64,000 nucleotides of DNA from Flavicella sediminum (GTDB taxonomy: Bacteria; Bacteroidota; Bacteroidia; Flavobacteriales; Flavobacteriaceae). Numbering within the stretch: position 1 is the stretch's first letter; every line of letters begins with the position of its first letter. Location of the stretch: the NCBI RefSeq assembly GCF_006381105.1, contig NZ_VDET01000002.1, positions 62,001 through 126,000 on the forward strand, given 5' to 3'. Below, in pieces: positions 8,472 to 18,992 of the stretch. Under the pieces are notes generated by a model. That model saw only the letters and a list, made by a program, of their open reading frames with translations, did not search any database and had not been told where the DNA came from. A program made the position numbers and the translations under genes.

Positions 8472-10751
8472 ATGCTTCGTAAAACGCTAATTTTTCTTTT
8501 AAAACTAGGATTTTTATTCTCTTTCCTAGTAGCCTTATTTATTGGAACTGTGCTTGTAGGTGGCTTTGGACCTATTCCTAGCCATGCAGCGTTAACGGAT
8601 ATAAAACAATCAGAAGCCAGCATTGTTTACAGTGACGATGGGGAAATTCTAGGAAAATATTTTTACAAAAATCGTACACAAATAAGCTTCGATAAAATTC
8701 CAAAACATATAATTGAAGCCTTAATTGCAACTGAAGATGTTCGTTTTTACGAACACAATGGAATTGACAAAATTGCAATGACGAGAGTCTTGGTCAAAAC
8801 CTTGCTTTTAGGAAACAGCTCTTCAGGTGGTGGGAGTACTATTTCGCAACAGCTGGCAAAAAATTTATTTCAAAGAAAAGATTTTTCTTTTTTATCAATG
8901 CCGGTAAACAAAACAAAAGAAGCCATACTTGCCAACAGGCTGGAACATATTTATTCAAAAAACGAAATCCTTACCTTATACCTAAACACGGTACCTTTTG
9001 GAGAAAGTGTGTATGGAATTGAGACAGCATCGCAAAGATATTTTTCAACAACAACCCAAAATCTTAGTGTAGCACAAGGCGCTGTACTTGTAGGAATGCT
9101 AAAAGCAAACACCTATTACAACCCTAGAAAACATCCAGATCATGCTTTGCGCAGAAGAAATGTTGTATTGCATCAAATGTATAAAGCAGGTTCTATATCT
9201 AATGAAAATTTAAAAAAAACAACTCAAGAACCTTTACACACAAATTATAAAAATTTATTAGTAGAAAACCCAAACGGTTATTTTTTACAACTTACAAAAA
9301 ACAAAGCCAGCCTTATTCTTAAAGAATCTTTAAAAGATGACGGTACGGAATGGAACTTGGAACAAGATGGTTTGATTATTGAAACTACCCTCAATTCTGA
9401 ATTGCAAAATGCAGCCTTAGACGCCCGTGAAAATCATTTGAAAAAACTTCAAAAATCGATGGATAACTATTGGCGCAGCTTAAAAAGAAAAAAAGACATC
9501 CAAAACATTGTAAAAAAAGAATGGGAAGTTACAAAAGAATATCGCTATTTAAAAAAGTTGAAACTAAGTAAGAACGCCATTTTAGATGCTGCAAATAAAA
9601 AAGAACAACGTTTGCTTTTTGACTGGAAATCTACTTATCAAAATAGTTCTAAGCTTGATTCTATTCAACACTATTTAAAAATGATCAATGCGGCTGTTTA
9701 CGGAATGGATCTTAGCAGTGGTGCTGTACAAGTTTATGTAGGAGGAAATAGTTACGAATTTTTACCTTATAATTTATTAAATAGTGAACGCCAAGCAGCG
9801 TCTATCTTTAAACCTTTTGTATATACCGCAGCCATAGAAAATGGTCAAAAACCTTGTGACTGGATAAATAACGAAATAAAAACCTATGGCGATTTTGACG
9901 ATTGGAAACCTGAAAATTACGACCACTCTGAAGGTGGCTATTATTCAATGCCAGGTGCATTGGCCAAAAGCATGAATATTCCAACCATTGAGACCTATAT
10001 ACAAGTTGGAAATGAAAAACTTCAGAATACAGCAAATGCACTTGGCTTAACAAAAATACTTCCAGATGTTCCTTCAACGGCCTTAGGCGCAAGCAGCTAT
10101 TCTTTGCAAAATCTTGTACATGCTTATACTGCTTTTGCTACGCGAAAAGCTCCTGTCAGTCCGTATTATATCAAGACTATAAAAACGCCCAAAGGAGAAA
10201 TTATTTACACACATACTGCAACGCAACAACAAAACAAAACAGAAGGCATTAGCGCCACTACTTTAGAAACCATGCAGTATTTATTAAAAGGGGTTGTTGC
10301 ACAAGGAACGGCTAGCAAGCTAAAAACAAAATACCAAGCCAAAGGAGATTGGGCTGGAAAAACGGGAACCTCACAAAATTATAGTGATTCATGGTTTATT
10401 GGTTTTAACTCCAAGTTTATTATCGGATCATGGGTGGGTTGTAAATATCCTAGTATCAACCTTGCTCCTGGCATAGGCGGAGGTTCTGTTGCTGCTTTAC
10501 CTATTGTAGCATCTGTACTTTCAAAAAACTACGATTCAAAAAAAATAAATGCTAATTTGGCAGCTGGTTTTCCTTCTTTTGATAAAAAAATCATGGAAGA
10601 TTGTGACTGTGAATTTTACCGAGAAGAAAATACAATTGAAAAAATATTTGACATCTTTGATAAAGAAAGAGTAGAAAAAAAAGAAAAGAAAAAACGAAGT
10701 TTCTTTAGCCGCTTATTTGGTCGTAAAAAGCCGAAAGACGGTAGTCAATAA
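8472..10751 (+). CDS. Bifunctional class A penicillin-binding protein (transglycosylase/transpeptidase)
   Basis: 759 residues. A membrane anchor lies at about 5-30. The GT51 glycosyltransferase domain (about 55-230) has its catalytic Glu88 in ATEDVRFYEH and the GGGSTISQQLAKN motif. The transpeptidase domain (about 410-690) has nucleophile Ser444 in SIFK, SMN at 500-502 and KTGT at 630-633. It polymerises glycan strands and cross-links stem peptides in the periplasm, like PBP1a. An unusual basic tail (KKEKKKRSFFSRLFGRKK) ends the protein. The insert of about 70 basic and charged residues between the two domains (near 310-390) is typical of flavobacterial homologues. It follows ridA closely and ends at a bidirectional terminator. 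Confidence 0.93.
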   Translation: MLRKTLIFLLKLGFLFSFLVALFIGTVLVGGFGPIPSHAALTDIKQSEASIVYSDDGEILGKYFYKNRTQISFDKIPKHIIEALIATEDVRFYEHNGIDKIAMTRVLVKTLLLGNSSSGGGSTISQQLAKNLFQRKDFSFLSMPVNKTKEAILANRLEHIYSKNEILTLYLNTVPFGESVYGIETASQRYFSTTTQNLSVAQGAVLVGMLKANTYYNPRKHPDHALRRRNVVLHQMYKAGSISNENLKKTTQEPLHTNYKNLLVENPNGYFLQLTKNKASLILKESLKDDGTEWNLEQDGLIIETTLNSELQNAALDARENHLKKLQKSMDNYWRSLKRKKDIQNIVKKEWEVTKEYRYLKKLKLSKNAILDAANKKEQRLLFDWKSTYQNSSKLDSIQHYLKMINAAVYGMDLSSGAVQVYVGGNSYEFLPYNLLNSERQAASIFKPFVYTAAIENGQKPCDWINNEIKTYGDFDDWKPENYDHSEGGYYSMPGALAKSMNIPTIETYIQVGNEKLQNTANALGLTKILPDVPSTALGASSYSLQNLVHAYTAFATRKAPVSPYYIKTIKTPKGEIIYTHTATQQQNKTEGISATTLETMQYLLKGVVAQGTASKLKTKYQAKGDWAGKTGTSQNYSDSWFIGFNSKFIIGSWVGCKYPSINLAPGIGGGSVAALPIVASVLSKNYDSKKINANLAAGFPSFDKKIMEDCDCEFYREENTIEKIFDIFDKERVEKKEKKKRSFFSRLFGRKKPKDGSQ

Positions 10752-10757
10752 AGTGAT

Positions 10758-10795
10758 AAAAAAAGCCTCTAAAAATATTTTTAGAGGCTTTTTTT
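10758..10795. terminator. Bidirectional intrinsic terminator
   Basis: A 38-base perfect palindrome. Seven A (10758-10764) and GCCTCT are mirrored by AGAGGC and seven T (10789-10795). It serves the plus-strand penicillin-binding protein gene and the minus-strand mgsA gene. The mgsA stop codon (10794-10796) overlaps its last bases. Confidence 0.93.
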
Positions 10796-11156
10796 ATACT
10801 GATTTTATCAATAAGGTTGCGGTAGCAGGATTTGTTGCTAAGGGAACATTGTATACATCACACAAGCGCATCAACATAAAAATATCCGGTTCGTGTGGGT
10901 GTTTTTCTAAAGGGTCTCTAAAGAAAATAACCATTCCTGTTTTTCCTTCTGCAACTCTCGCTGCAATTTGTGCATCTCCACCTAACGGTCCAGACAAAAA
11001 TCGGTGTACTGTCAATCCAGCTGCTTCTACTTTAGAACCTGTTGTTCCAGTAGAAATCAAACTAATTTCCTTTGCTTTTAATAATTCTTTATGCTCCATA
11101 AGGAACTGAACCATATCTGCTTTTTTACCATCGTGAGCAATAATAGCTATCTCCAT
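10794..11156 (-). CDS. mgsA: Methylglyoxal synthase
   Basis: 120 residues, a compact form (E. coli is 152). The substrate-binding STGTTG is at 35-40, followed by [10 protein letters not shown] with the catalytic Asp61 (Asp71 in E. coli) and His88 in HPHEPD. It converts dihydroxyacetone phosphate to methylglyoxal and phosphate, a bypass of lower glycolysis used when phosphate is limiting or sugar phosphates build up. The neighbours are gap and pfkA, separated by a terminator, so it shares a glycolytic context but probably its own promoter. Its stop codon lies inside the shared terminator hairpin. Confidence 0.93.
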   Translation of the reverse strand: MEIAIIAHDGKKADMVQFLMEHKELLKAKEISLISTGTTGSKVEAAGLTVHRFLSGPLGGDAQIAARVAEGKTGMVIFFRDPLEKHPHEPDIFMLMRLCDVYNVPLATNPATATLLIKSV

Positions 11157-11222
11157 AATTAAATTTCAAATTTCGGGTGTAAAGTAATTAATTGTCGCCA
11201 ACTTACAAATACATTTTAAACA

Positions 11223-11256
11223 AAATATCCCGATTTGAAAACAAATCGGGATATTT
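11223..11256 (-). terminator. Intrinsic terminator after gap
   Basis: Fifteen-base-pair arms (11223-11237 and 11242-11256, containing ATCCCGAT and ATCGGGAT) enclose a four-base loop. On the minus strand it is followed by a T-rich stretch. It lies 21 bases after the gap stop and separates pfkA-gap from mgsA. Confidence 0.85.
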
Positions 11257-11276
11257 ATTATTTTAAATAACTGTGC

Positions 11277-12302
<1,026 letters not shown>

Positions 12303-12305
12303 TTA

Positions 12306-13292
12306 TTATATACTCATTATATCAGCAACACGCATTAATTCGTGGTCGATATTATGATGTTCTTTTACTGCTTTTTCTAAGGCTGTGTAACGAATTTCAT
12401 TGTTTACAAAACCAACCATTAAATTAGAAGATCCTGAGACTAACAATTCAACAGCACTTACACCAAATCTACTTGCCAATACTCTATCAAAACAACTAGG
12501 AGCTCCTCCTCTTTGCATGTGTCCTAATACAGAAACTCTAATATCATACTCAGGTAAATTCTTCTCAGCATATTCTGCCAATTCAAAAATATTCTTTCCT
12601 GTTTTTTCTCCTTCGGCGACAACAACAATACTTGATGTTTTTCCTGACTCTTTACTTTTAATCAAAGAAGCCAACATTTTTTCCAAACCAATGTTTTCTT
12701 CAGGAATCAAAATTTCTTCAGCTCCTGCTCCAACTCCTGCATTTAAGGCAATAAATCCAGCATCTCTTCCCATTACTTCCACAAAGAAAAGTCGGTTGTG
12801 AGATGACGCGGTATCTCTAATTTTATCAATAGCTTCTACTACGGTATTTAAAGCTGTATCATAACCTAAAGTATATTGAGTACCATAAATATCATTGTCA
12901 ATTGTACAAGGAATTCCAATAATTGGAAAATTATGCTCTTGGTTAAAAATCATACCTCCAGTAAACGTACCGTCACCTCCAATAATGATCAAACCTTGAA
13001 TTCCTTCAGCAACTAAATTTGCATGGGCTTTTGCTCTACCTTCTACGGTCATAAATTCTTTTGACCTAGCTGACTGCAACATTGTTCCACCTTTGTTAAT
13101 AATATTATTAACGCTTCGAGGACCCATTTCAATAAATTTGCCTTCAATCATTCCTTGGTAACCTTGGTAAATTCCAACACAGGTTACTTTATAATAAGCA
13201 CAGGTTCTAACCACGGCTCTTATGGCAGCATTCATCCCTGGAGAATCTCCTCCTGAGGTCATTACTGCTACTTTTTTTAGTTGTATGTTCAT
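12306..13292 (-). CDS. pfkA: ATP-dependent 6-phosphofructokinase
   Basis: 328 residues. The ATP site holds TSGGDSPGMNAAIR (12-25) and GGDGTFTGG (105-113). The catalytic base is Asp132 in TIDNDI, and VMGRDAGFIAL binds sugar phosphate. Gly108 after GGD indicates the ATP-type rather than the pyrophosphate-type enzyme. It phosphorylates fructose 6-phosphate, the committed glycolytic step. It is the first gene of the pfkA-gap operon, with a leader of about 100 bases that contains a perfect 14-base palindrome, so sugar-responsive repression is plausible. Confidence 0.97.
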   Translation of the reverse strand: MNIQLKKVAVMTSGGDSPGMNAAIRAVVRTCAYYKVTCVGIYQGYQGMIEGKFIEMGPRSVNNIINKGGTMLQSARSKEFMTVEGRAKAHANLVAEGIQGLIIIGGDGTFTGGMIFNQEHNFPIIGIPCTIDNDIYGTQYTLGYDTALNTVVEAIDKIRDTASSHNRLFFVEVMGRDAGFIALNAGVGAGAEEILIPEENIGLEKMLASLIKSKESGKTSSIVVVAEGEKTGKNIFELAEYAEKNLPEYDIRVSVLGHMQRGGAPSCFDRVLASRFGVSAVELLVSGSSNLMVGFVNNEIRYTALEKAVKEHHNIDHELMRVADIMSI

Positions 13293-13359
13293 TTTTCTAT
13301 AATATTGTATAAAATTACTGCTTATTTACCATCTACCGTGTAAATACTCTATATTTATA

Positions 13360-13373
13360 CGAAAACGTTTTCG
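13360..13373. promoter_or_regulatory. Putative LacI-family operator upstream of pfkA
   Basis: CGAAAACGTTTTCG is a perfect 14-base palindrome with the central CG step and AT-rich arms typical of LacI-family operators. It lies 68 bases before the pfkA start and about 24 bases downstream of the predicted -7 element. A bound repressor there would block initiation or early elongation of pfkA-gap. The regulator is not in the window. Confidence 0.55.
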
Positions 13374-13396
13374 GTTTATTTATTGCTAAAAGACCT

Positions 13397-13404
13397 CAAA
13401 ACTA
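13397..13404 (-). promoter_or_regulatory. Predicted pfkA-gap promoter -7 element
   Basis: Read on the minus strand this is TAGTTTTG, matching TAnnTTTG. It would start transcription near 13390, giving a leader of about 97 bases that includes the palindrome. The -33 TTG is not at the usual distance. Confidence 0.4.
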
Positions 13405-13539
13405 ACTGTATTACAACAACTTATAAATAAGTGTTATTTTGACAATAAATAATAAACGCGCAAAAAAAAAGTCTAACAAGATTTACAATAATTCTCGCTT
13501 TGACTTTTTCTTACTTGTAAAATTACTCAAAAAAAATGA

Positions 13540-14448
13540 TTATTGCCAAAGGTTTCTAGGATATATATTTTCCTTTTTCAACCTATTTACTTCACCAACA
13601 ACAACAGGTCTATCTTCTGCATAAGTAACCCCCATCCATTTGGCATCTGAAGTCAAAACTTTAACGCTTCCTTTTCCTGATTCGATAATTGAATTCACAA
13701 CCGTTGGAATGTAAAACTCACTTTTTAATTCTGTAGAGCGCTCTGCTAAGAAAGATTTGAATCCTTCTTCTAGCGCTTCTAAATATTTAGGTGTAAATCC
13801 CCAGAAATTCATTGAAACGATGGTATCCTCTGCCATAGTTTCTAAATTCCCAGCCTCATCTTGTCTTTTTATGACTCCGTCAATTTCTTCAATATGTGTT
13901 CTTTCAATAATATTGGTAAGCTCCATGTTTTCATTTACAAAACACTCTCCTCTTGATACATAGCCATTATCTGACAAGGTGTTTTTTAAATTGTATCCAA
14001 CCATACACATATTATAAGAGTCCACATCTAAAGCGTCTAAGGCTTTGATAATTGTTTTAAAGGCTCCTTTACTGTAAAAATCATCTCCATTTATTACTAT
14101 AAAATTACCATCAACTACGTCTTTGATCATTAAAGTGGCATGACCGGTTCCCCAAGGTTTTACTCTTTCCGGGCTTACTTTATAACCTGCTGGAATTTTT
14201 TCAATTTCTTGACAAACATATTCCACCTGAACTTTTCCTTTTAGTCTTTCGTCATATATCTTTTTAAAATCTTCTTTAAAAGACTCTCTAATAATAAAAA
14301 CAACTTTCTTAAAACCTGCTTCGATGGCATCAAATAGAGAAAAATCGATAATTGTATCACCGTCATCCGACATTTTATCCAATTGTTTTAATCCTCCATA
14401 CCTGCTTCCCATTCCGGCCGCAAGAATTACTAATGTATGTTCTTTCAT
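13540..14448 (-). CDS. Sugar-phosphate nucleotidyltransferase family protein
   Basis: 302 residues, cytosolic. The N-terminus VILAAGMGSRYGGLKQLD (8-25) is the nucleotide-binding signature of the NTP_transferase (GlmU/RfbA-like) fold. VINGDDFY near 115 supplies the metal-binding Asp residues. It probably joins a sugar 1-phosphate to a nucleoside triphosphate to make an activated sugar. The substrate cannot be read from the sequence, and there are no adjacent sugar-processing partners. It begins 55 bases after the tamB stop on the same strand, so it may be transcribed from upstream. The gap of about 250 bases to pfkA holds the pfkA promoter and no other gene that I can see. Confidence 0.85.
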   Translation of the reverse strand: MKEHTLVILAAGMGSRYGGLKQLDKMSDDGDTIIDFSLFDAIEAGFKKVVFIIRESFKEDFKKIYDERLKGKVQVEYVCQEIEKIPAGYKVSPERVKPWGTGHATLMIKDVVDGNFIVINGDDFYSKGAFKTIIKALDALDVDSYNMCMVGYNLKNTLSDNGYVSRGECFVNENMELTNIIERTHIEEIDGVIKRQDEAGNLETMAEDTIVSMNFWGFTPKYLEALEEGFKSFLAERSTELKSEFYIPTVVNSIIESGKGSVKVLTSDAKWMGVTYAEDRPVVVGEVNRLKKENIYPRNLWQ

Positions 14449-14503
14449 GATGATTTTTTTAGTTCATTTTTAACTATGCATAGATACATAGTTTTTTTTA
14501 AAT

Positions 14504-17500
14504 TTAAAAAGGTGCCGTTAAAATGATTGGAACTTCCTCTGTTTTTAATTCCTTTTCTTTCTTTCGCTTCCTTTTTGATCGAAATTTCTCAAAAACTTCA
14601 CTTATATTATCAAAATCTATTTGATAGGTCAAACCAATTCCTTGCGTATAGCCTTCTTCTTCTTCAGAATACTGAATTTCATTTTGCCTATTAAAAAAGG
14701 TCCATCGTAAATTCCCTTCTTCATCTACTAGTACTTCTACTTTTACCTCACCTACTACACTTGATTGGGTTTTAGTCCCAACCGGTACTCCCAATTTTCC
14801 ATTGATCAACACACGATCATTAATTTGTGTTGCCAATGAAATATCTACCTGATCATCAATATTCTGAGTTTCTAAATCATTTTTTTCTCCAGCCGTATAC
14901 CCCAAATCAATTTGCAACCTATCACCAGATTTATTAAAAATATCTGACAATGCTCCTGAAATAATATCAGAGGTGGTTCCTGTAATTGCCGAATTCCCGT
15001 TTTCTGCCAAATTATTCTCATTGTAAAAACTCTTAGAAATAAGCAAAGAAAAGAATTGACGCATTTTTGTATTGTCGTCGTTATCATTCAATTTAAAATC
15101 TAACTCAGAGGCAACAACCGAACTTGAATTCGGAATGACAATATCAAATTCATTGGAAGAATTAAAAAGTTTGCCTCGAATTTGTGTTACCAAATCAATA
15201 TCAATTTTTCTGTTGGTGCTCAAACTTTCCAACAAAGCTTTAGGATTTGCTTTTACTTGGTGAATGGCTTCAATATTAAGTTCGGCATTGTATGGATCTC
15301 CATCCCAAGAAACAACCCCTCCTTTTTTTACAATAAATGGTTTGTTGATGACTCCTCCATAGATAAAATTGTAAATTCCACTATCCACAAGATAGTCGCC
15401 AAACATATTAAATTTTCCTTTCGTATCTATTTCTATGGTTATATTTCCTGAACCGTATCCTTTTAAAGAACTTCCAGAAACTCGATCAATCACTACCTCT
15501 CCCAAAGCTTCTTTGGTGACATCTATATCAAAGTTTAATGAGAGTCCTTGAATATTTTTTAAAATAGACGACCCATCAAACAACAACTCTTTGCCTTTCT
15601 TCTTTTTCACTTCTTTAAAGTGAATTAATGTAGAATTTTCAATGGCCTTTACATCGCTTAACGGAATAATAAATTTTGTACCCGCTAAGGTTTTTGCCTT
15701 AACATTGATGCGTAAATCATTTGTTGGCCCAATAAAATCAGCAGTTCCAGAAATAAAACCCGTTCCATAATAACTAACATTTTCATCATCTTTGGTATCT
15801 AAAACCAACAATCTGTTAGAGCTAATTCTTAAGTCTAACATCCAATCTTTAAATGCACTATGATGTATGTTTCCATTTAAAAAACCTTGCGTTTTCAACT
15901 TAGAGTCTTGCAACTCTAAATTATTAAAAACAAAGGATTGCTTTTCCAAGGTAATTTTAGGTTTCCCAACAAAATTATAATCCACATTTAAATAAGGAAT
16001 GGACAAACCTGTTTTGGACAAAGACAGTTCTCCATCCATTACCGGGTTAGACAAGGCACCTGTCACTTTAAATTGCCCATCGGCAAAACCTCTAATTTTT
16101 GTCAAAATATTTTTTCCTAACGGACTAAAGGCATTCAGTTTAAAAGCATCTAGCTTTACGGCCAAATCAATGATAGGTTGTTTGGGTGTCAAATCAATGG
16201 TTCCTGTTGCTTCTAGGTTTTTATAAGAATCACTAATCAGTTCAATGTTTACATTGTATTTTTTATAGGAGTCTTCTGCATTTAAATGCATACTTAAATC
16301 GCCTTGTTCAGCATTGTTAATTTTAAAATCATCAATATTCAACACTCCAAAAGGTTTGTAAATTCCGGCTTCTTGTTTAAAATTTAATTTACCATTAACA
16401 ATTCCTTTTAAGGACAAGCTGTCTATTTTGGGGGTAACATCGTTCAGACTTACTTTGTCAAAATGTACTTTTAAATCTTTGTAAGTAGAATCTTTAATGA
16501 CACCTGAAAAATGAATTTTTTGATTTCTTGAAGCCAAATCAAATTGTTCGAAATTGAATTCTTCTTTTTCAATATCAAAAATCACTTTGTTTTTTGCATT
16601 CTCATCTGGATTCACAAACCAATCTTCATTTTTATAACGAACTTTTGCTTGTTTTACACCTAAAACAGATTTTTGATCTTTATTATATGTATAAAACAAA
16701 GACAAATCAAAACGTTCATTTCCTTCTTTTCCTGCAGTAAAATCGGTTCTAAAAAACAAGGTATCGTTTAAGGTTTTGTTCAGCAAGTTCACTTCATTCA
16801 ATATATAATCAGATGTAGCAACTTTTTTTATCGTTAAATTGGTATTCAACACCGGGTTTTTATTGTCAATTTGTAAATCTACCTGATCTAAAATAGTTTT
16901 GTATACGGACAGTTTTGGAGTTTGAAACAATAGTTTTATTTCATTGTTATCGTCAATAACTTTTCCTTTTAATATGGTATTGGTTCCAAATTTAATTTGT
17001 GGTAAAAACACCTCTACAATTTCATTGTAAATTTTAAAATCAAATTCAAAAAACTGATGCTTATCTACTGGAAAAGGAACATAATTAGACAGCATACTTC
17101 CCATGGCATTCTGTGTCAGCTTTTGAATTTCTGAAAGTTTAAAAACCCCTCTAATTTGTCCGTTGACAATATCTTTAGAATCTATCCTTATAATTTTAAC
17201 ACTGTCCTTTATGGCAGATATAATATTAAAATCTTTGAATTCAAATTTTTTGTTTTGGTTGGTATAGCTAGAATTTACAAAATGGGCTTCCCCTTGAATA
17301 TCGTCTAATTTATTACCTTTAAATTTCATTTCAATATCTCCTTTCAAAATGGCAATACTGTCTTTTGTAAATAAATGCAATTGATTGAATTTTGCGTAGT
17401 CTACTTTGGCTTTAAAATTAAAATTGTTCTCCGCTTTTGAAAAATCTGCCAGCCCTAGAAAATCCAATTTTAAATTTTTGTCGTTTACTTTTAGCCTTCC

Positions 17501-18910
17501 GTTAAAATGTTTGTTTTTAAAAAAACCATTTATTTTTATATTTTTATAGGTATAACCTTTGTACTGGTGCTTGGTAACATCTCCTTTTATTTTTGCATTT
17601 AAATTTGCCACCGTAAAGCCTTTTCCTTTAATGTCTCCTTCTAGTGAAATTTCGCCAAGTAAAGAATCATTCACCACTAAGCCCAAATCAAAATCGGTTA
17701 CTTTTATATGTCCGTTAAACGAAGCTTCATCTATTTTACTTACCTCGGTCAATAATAATTTTGTTGTTACCTCGCCTATGCTCGACACAATAGAAACGTC
17801 TAAATCAATGGTATCACTTGTTATGAGTGAGGCTCCTTCCATAGAAAAATCACCTATTTTCTTAAATTCGCTTGGCATATTCGTACCAACCAATCTTGGA
17901 AAAAGGTCCTTCAGCATGTCGTAATTCGAAGAAAATTTATTGGTCACCCCTTTTAATGAAAAAGTAGCATCGGCCAAAGCACTATTTTTTATATGGTAGC
18001 TTCCATTTAAAACCAAATTATTTTTAGAAAACAAATCTAAATGCGCCAATTTAAAATTATTGACCGTCCCGCTAAAACCTGTTTTTATATAAAAAGTTTC
18101 TACGCCGTTAAATTCTTTATACAGCTTTTTTAAATCGATGGTTGATATATACGACTCTTTTAAATCGGCATGGATTTGTACTTTGTCGTTAAAATATTTC
18201 AAATCATCTCCTTCGTAATGAAAAATGATTTCCGCATTTATTTTAGAATGTTCCGTTTTTAAACTGGTATTCTTAAAATCCATTCTGCTTAACGTATAAA
18301 CAAAATCTGTTTTAAAAGCAGTAATTTTTAAATTGTGGTTTTCTTCTAAGGATAACTCTCGGAGTTTTGCAGAAATATCGGTTCCTTTCAATTCAAAATC
18401 AAATACCTGACCTTTTATATTTTTGTAATAGGCAATCAAGTCTCCTTTTTCTCTATTCTTGTTTCGAATCTCAAAATCAATACCGTCAACAGCAATTTGC
18501 AGGGCATTTAATAAAAACAGGTCGTCTTTGTTTTTTGATTTCTTAGCTAATTTGGAAGAAAATATTGTCAAGTTAGACTGTTCTTCACCTTTATAGGTTG
18601 TTAAATAAAACTCTCCATCTGCTAAAGAAACCTTTCCTAAATCAACTTTCTTCTCTAAAATTTCTTTAAAACTCAATAAAGAAGTTTCTAATTTATCTAC
18701 TGCTATTAAAGTATTGTCATGATGATCTCTAATGAGAATGTCTTTTAACTTTATAAAACCTAAGTACGACAAATCCATTTGTCCAACCGAGATATACACA
18801 TCAAATTTATTTTGTAATGTATTGGTCACATAGGAACCCAATTTTGTTTGTGTGCCAGATAGCGACAATACAAAACTTGAGATAAGCATTACTAACAAAA
18901 GTAAAACCAA
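14504..18910 (-). CDS. tamB: TamB-family translocation and assembly module protein
   Basis: 1468 residues. An N-terminal membrane helix is followed by more than 1300 residues of repetitive beta-strand sequence and the TamB/DUF490 C-terminal domain (about 1050-1440). These proteins form a long periplasm-spanning beta groove implicated in outer-membrane protein insertion and in moving phospholipid to the outer membrane. The annotated start is TTG at 18910. The frame stays open 18 codons further up to a stop at 18965-18967, and that stretch (KHIKRFRKILGRI) supplies the positive charges expected before a membrane helix. A non-ATG start such as CTG at 18922 is therefore possible. The gene is divergent from tsaD, whose predicted promoter overlaps this 5' end. 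Confidence 0.88.
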   Translation of the reverse strand: MVLLLLVMLISSFVLSLSGTQTKLGSYVTNTLQNKFDVYISVGQMDLSYLGFIKLKDILIRDHHDNTLIAVDKLETSLLSFKEILEKKVDLGKVSLADGEFYLTTYKGEEQSNLTIFSSKLAKKSKNKDDLFLLNALQIAVDGIDFEIRNKNREKGDLIAYYKNIKGQVFDFELKGTDISAKLRELSLEENHNLKITAFKTDFVYTLSRMDFKNTSLKTEHSKINAEIIFHYEGDDLKYFNDKVQIHADLKESYISTIDLKKLYKEFNGVETFYIKTGFSGTVNNFKLAHLDLFSKNNLVLNGSYHIKNSALADATFSLKGVTNKFSSNYDMLKDLFPRLVGTNMPSEFKKIGDFSMEGASLITSDTIDLDVSIVSSIGEVTTKLLLTEVSKIDEASFNGHIKVTDFDLGLVVNDSLLGEISLEGDIKGKGFTVANLNAKIKGDVTKHQYKGYTYKNIKINGFFKNKHFNGRLKVNDKNLKLDFLGLADFSKAENNFNFKAKVDYAKFNQLHLFTKDSIAILKGDIEMKFKGNKLDDIQGEAHFVNSSYTNQNKKFEFKDFNIISAIKDSVKIIRIDSKDIVNGQIRGVFKLSEIQKLTQNAMGSMLSNYVPFPVDKHQFFEFDFKIYNEIVEVFLPQIKFGTNTILKGKVIDDNNEIKLLFQTPKLSVYKTILDQVDLQIDNKNPVLNTNLTIKKVATSDYILNEVNLLNKTLNDTLFFRTDFTAGKEGNERFDLSLFYTYNKDQKSVLGVKQAKVRYKNEDWFVNPDENAKNKVIFDIEKEEFNFEQFDLASRNQKIHFSGVIKDSTYKDLKVHFDKVSLNDVTPKIDSLSLKGIVNGKLNFKQEAGIYKPFGVLNIDDFKINNAEQGDLSMHLNAEDSYKKYNVNIELISDSYKNLEATGTIDLTPKQPIIDLAVKLDAFKLNAFSPLGKNILTKIRGFADGQFKVTGALSNPVMDGELSLSKTGLSIPYLNVDYNFVGKPKITLEKQSFVFNNLELQDSKLKTQGFLNGNIHHSAFKDWMLDLRISSNRLLVLDTKDDENVSYYGTGFISGTADFIGPTNDLRINVKAKTLAGTKFIIPLSDVKAIENSTLIHFKEVKKKKGKELLFDGSSILKNIQGLSLNFDIDVTKEALGEVVIDRVSGSSLKGYGSGNITIEIDTKGKFNMFGDYLVDSGIYNFIYGGVINKPFIVKKGGVVSWDGDPYNAELNIEAIHQVKANPKALLESLSTNRKIDIDLVTQIRGKLFNSSNEFDIVIPNSSSVVASELDFKLNDNDDNTKMRQFFSLLISKSFYNENNLAENGNSAITGTTSDIISGALSDIFNKSGDRLQIDLGYTAGEKNDLETQNIDDQVDISLATQINDRVLINGKLGVPVGTKTQSSVVGEVKVEVLVDEEGNLRWTFFNRQNEIQYSEEEEGYTQGIGLTYQIDFDNISEVFEKFRSKRKRKKEKELKTEEVPIILTAPF

Positions 18911-18949
18911 AATTCTGCCCAGTATTTTTCTAAATCGTTTGATATGCTT

Positions 18950-18957
18950 TAACTTTG
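18950..18957 (+). promoter_or_regulatory. Predicted tsaD promoter -7 element
   Basis: TAACTTTG matches TAnnTTTG and lies 36 bases before the tsaD ATG. No clear -33 TTG is visible. It falls within the upstream-open reading frame of tamB on the other strand. Confidence 0.5.
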
Positions 18958-18992
18958 TTTGCTGTTAGAAATAAATGCCTAATTAATTTAAA

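Noticed and set aside
13469-13529. AAAAAGTC...GACTTTTT as terminator of the nucleotidyltransferase gene
   Set aside because: Loop is far too long and the stem is only AT-rich; no convincing hairpin.
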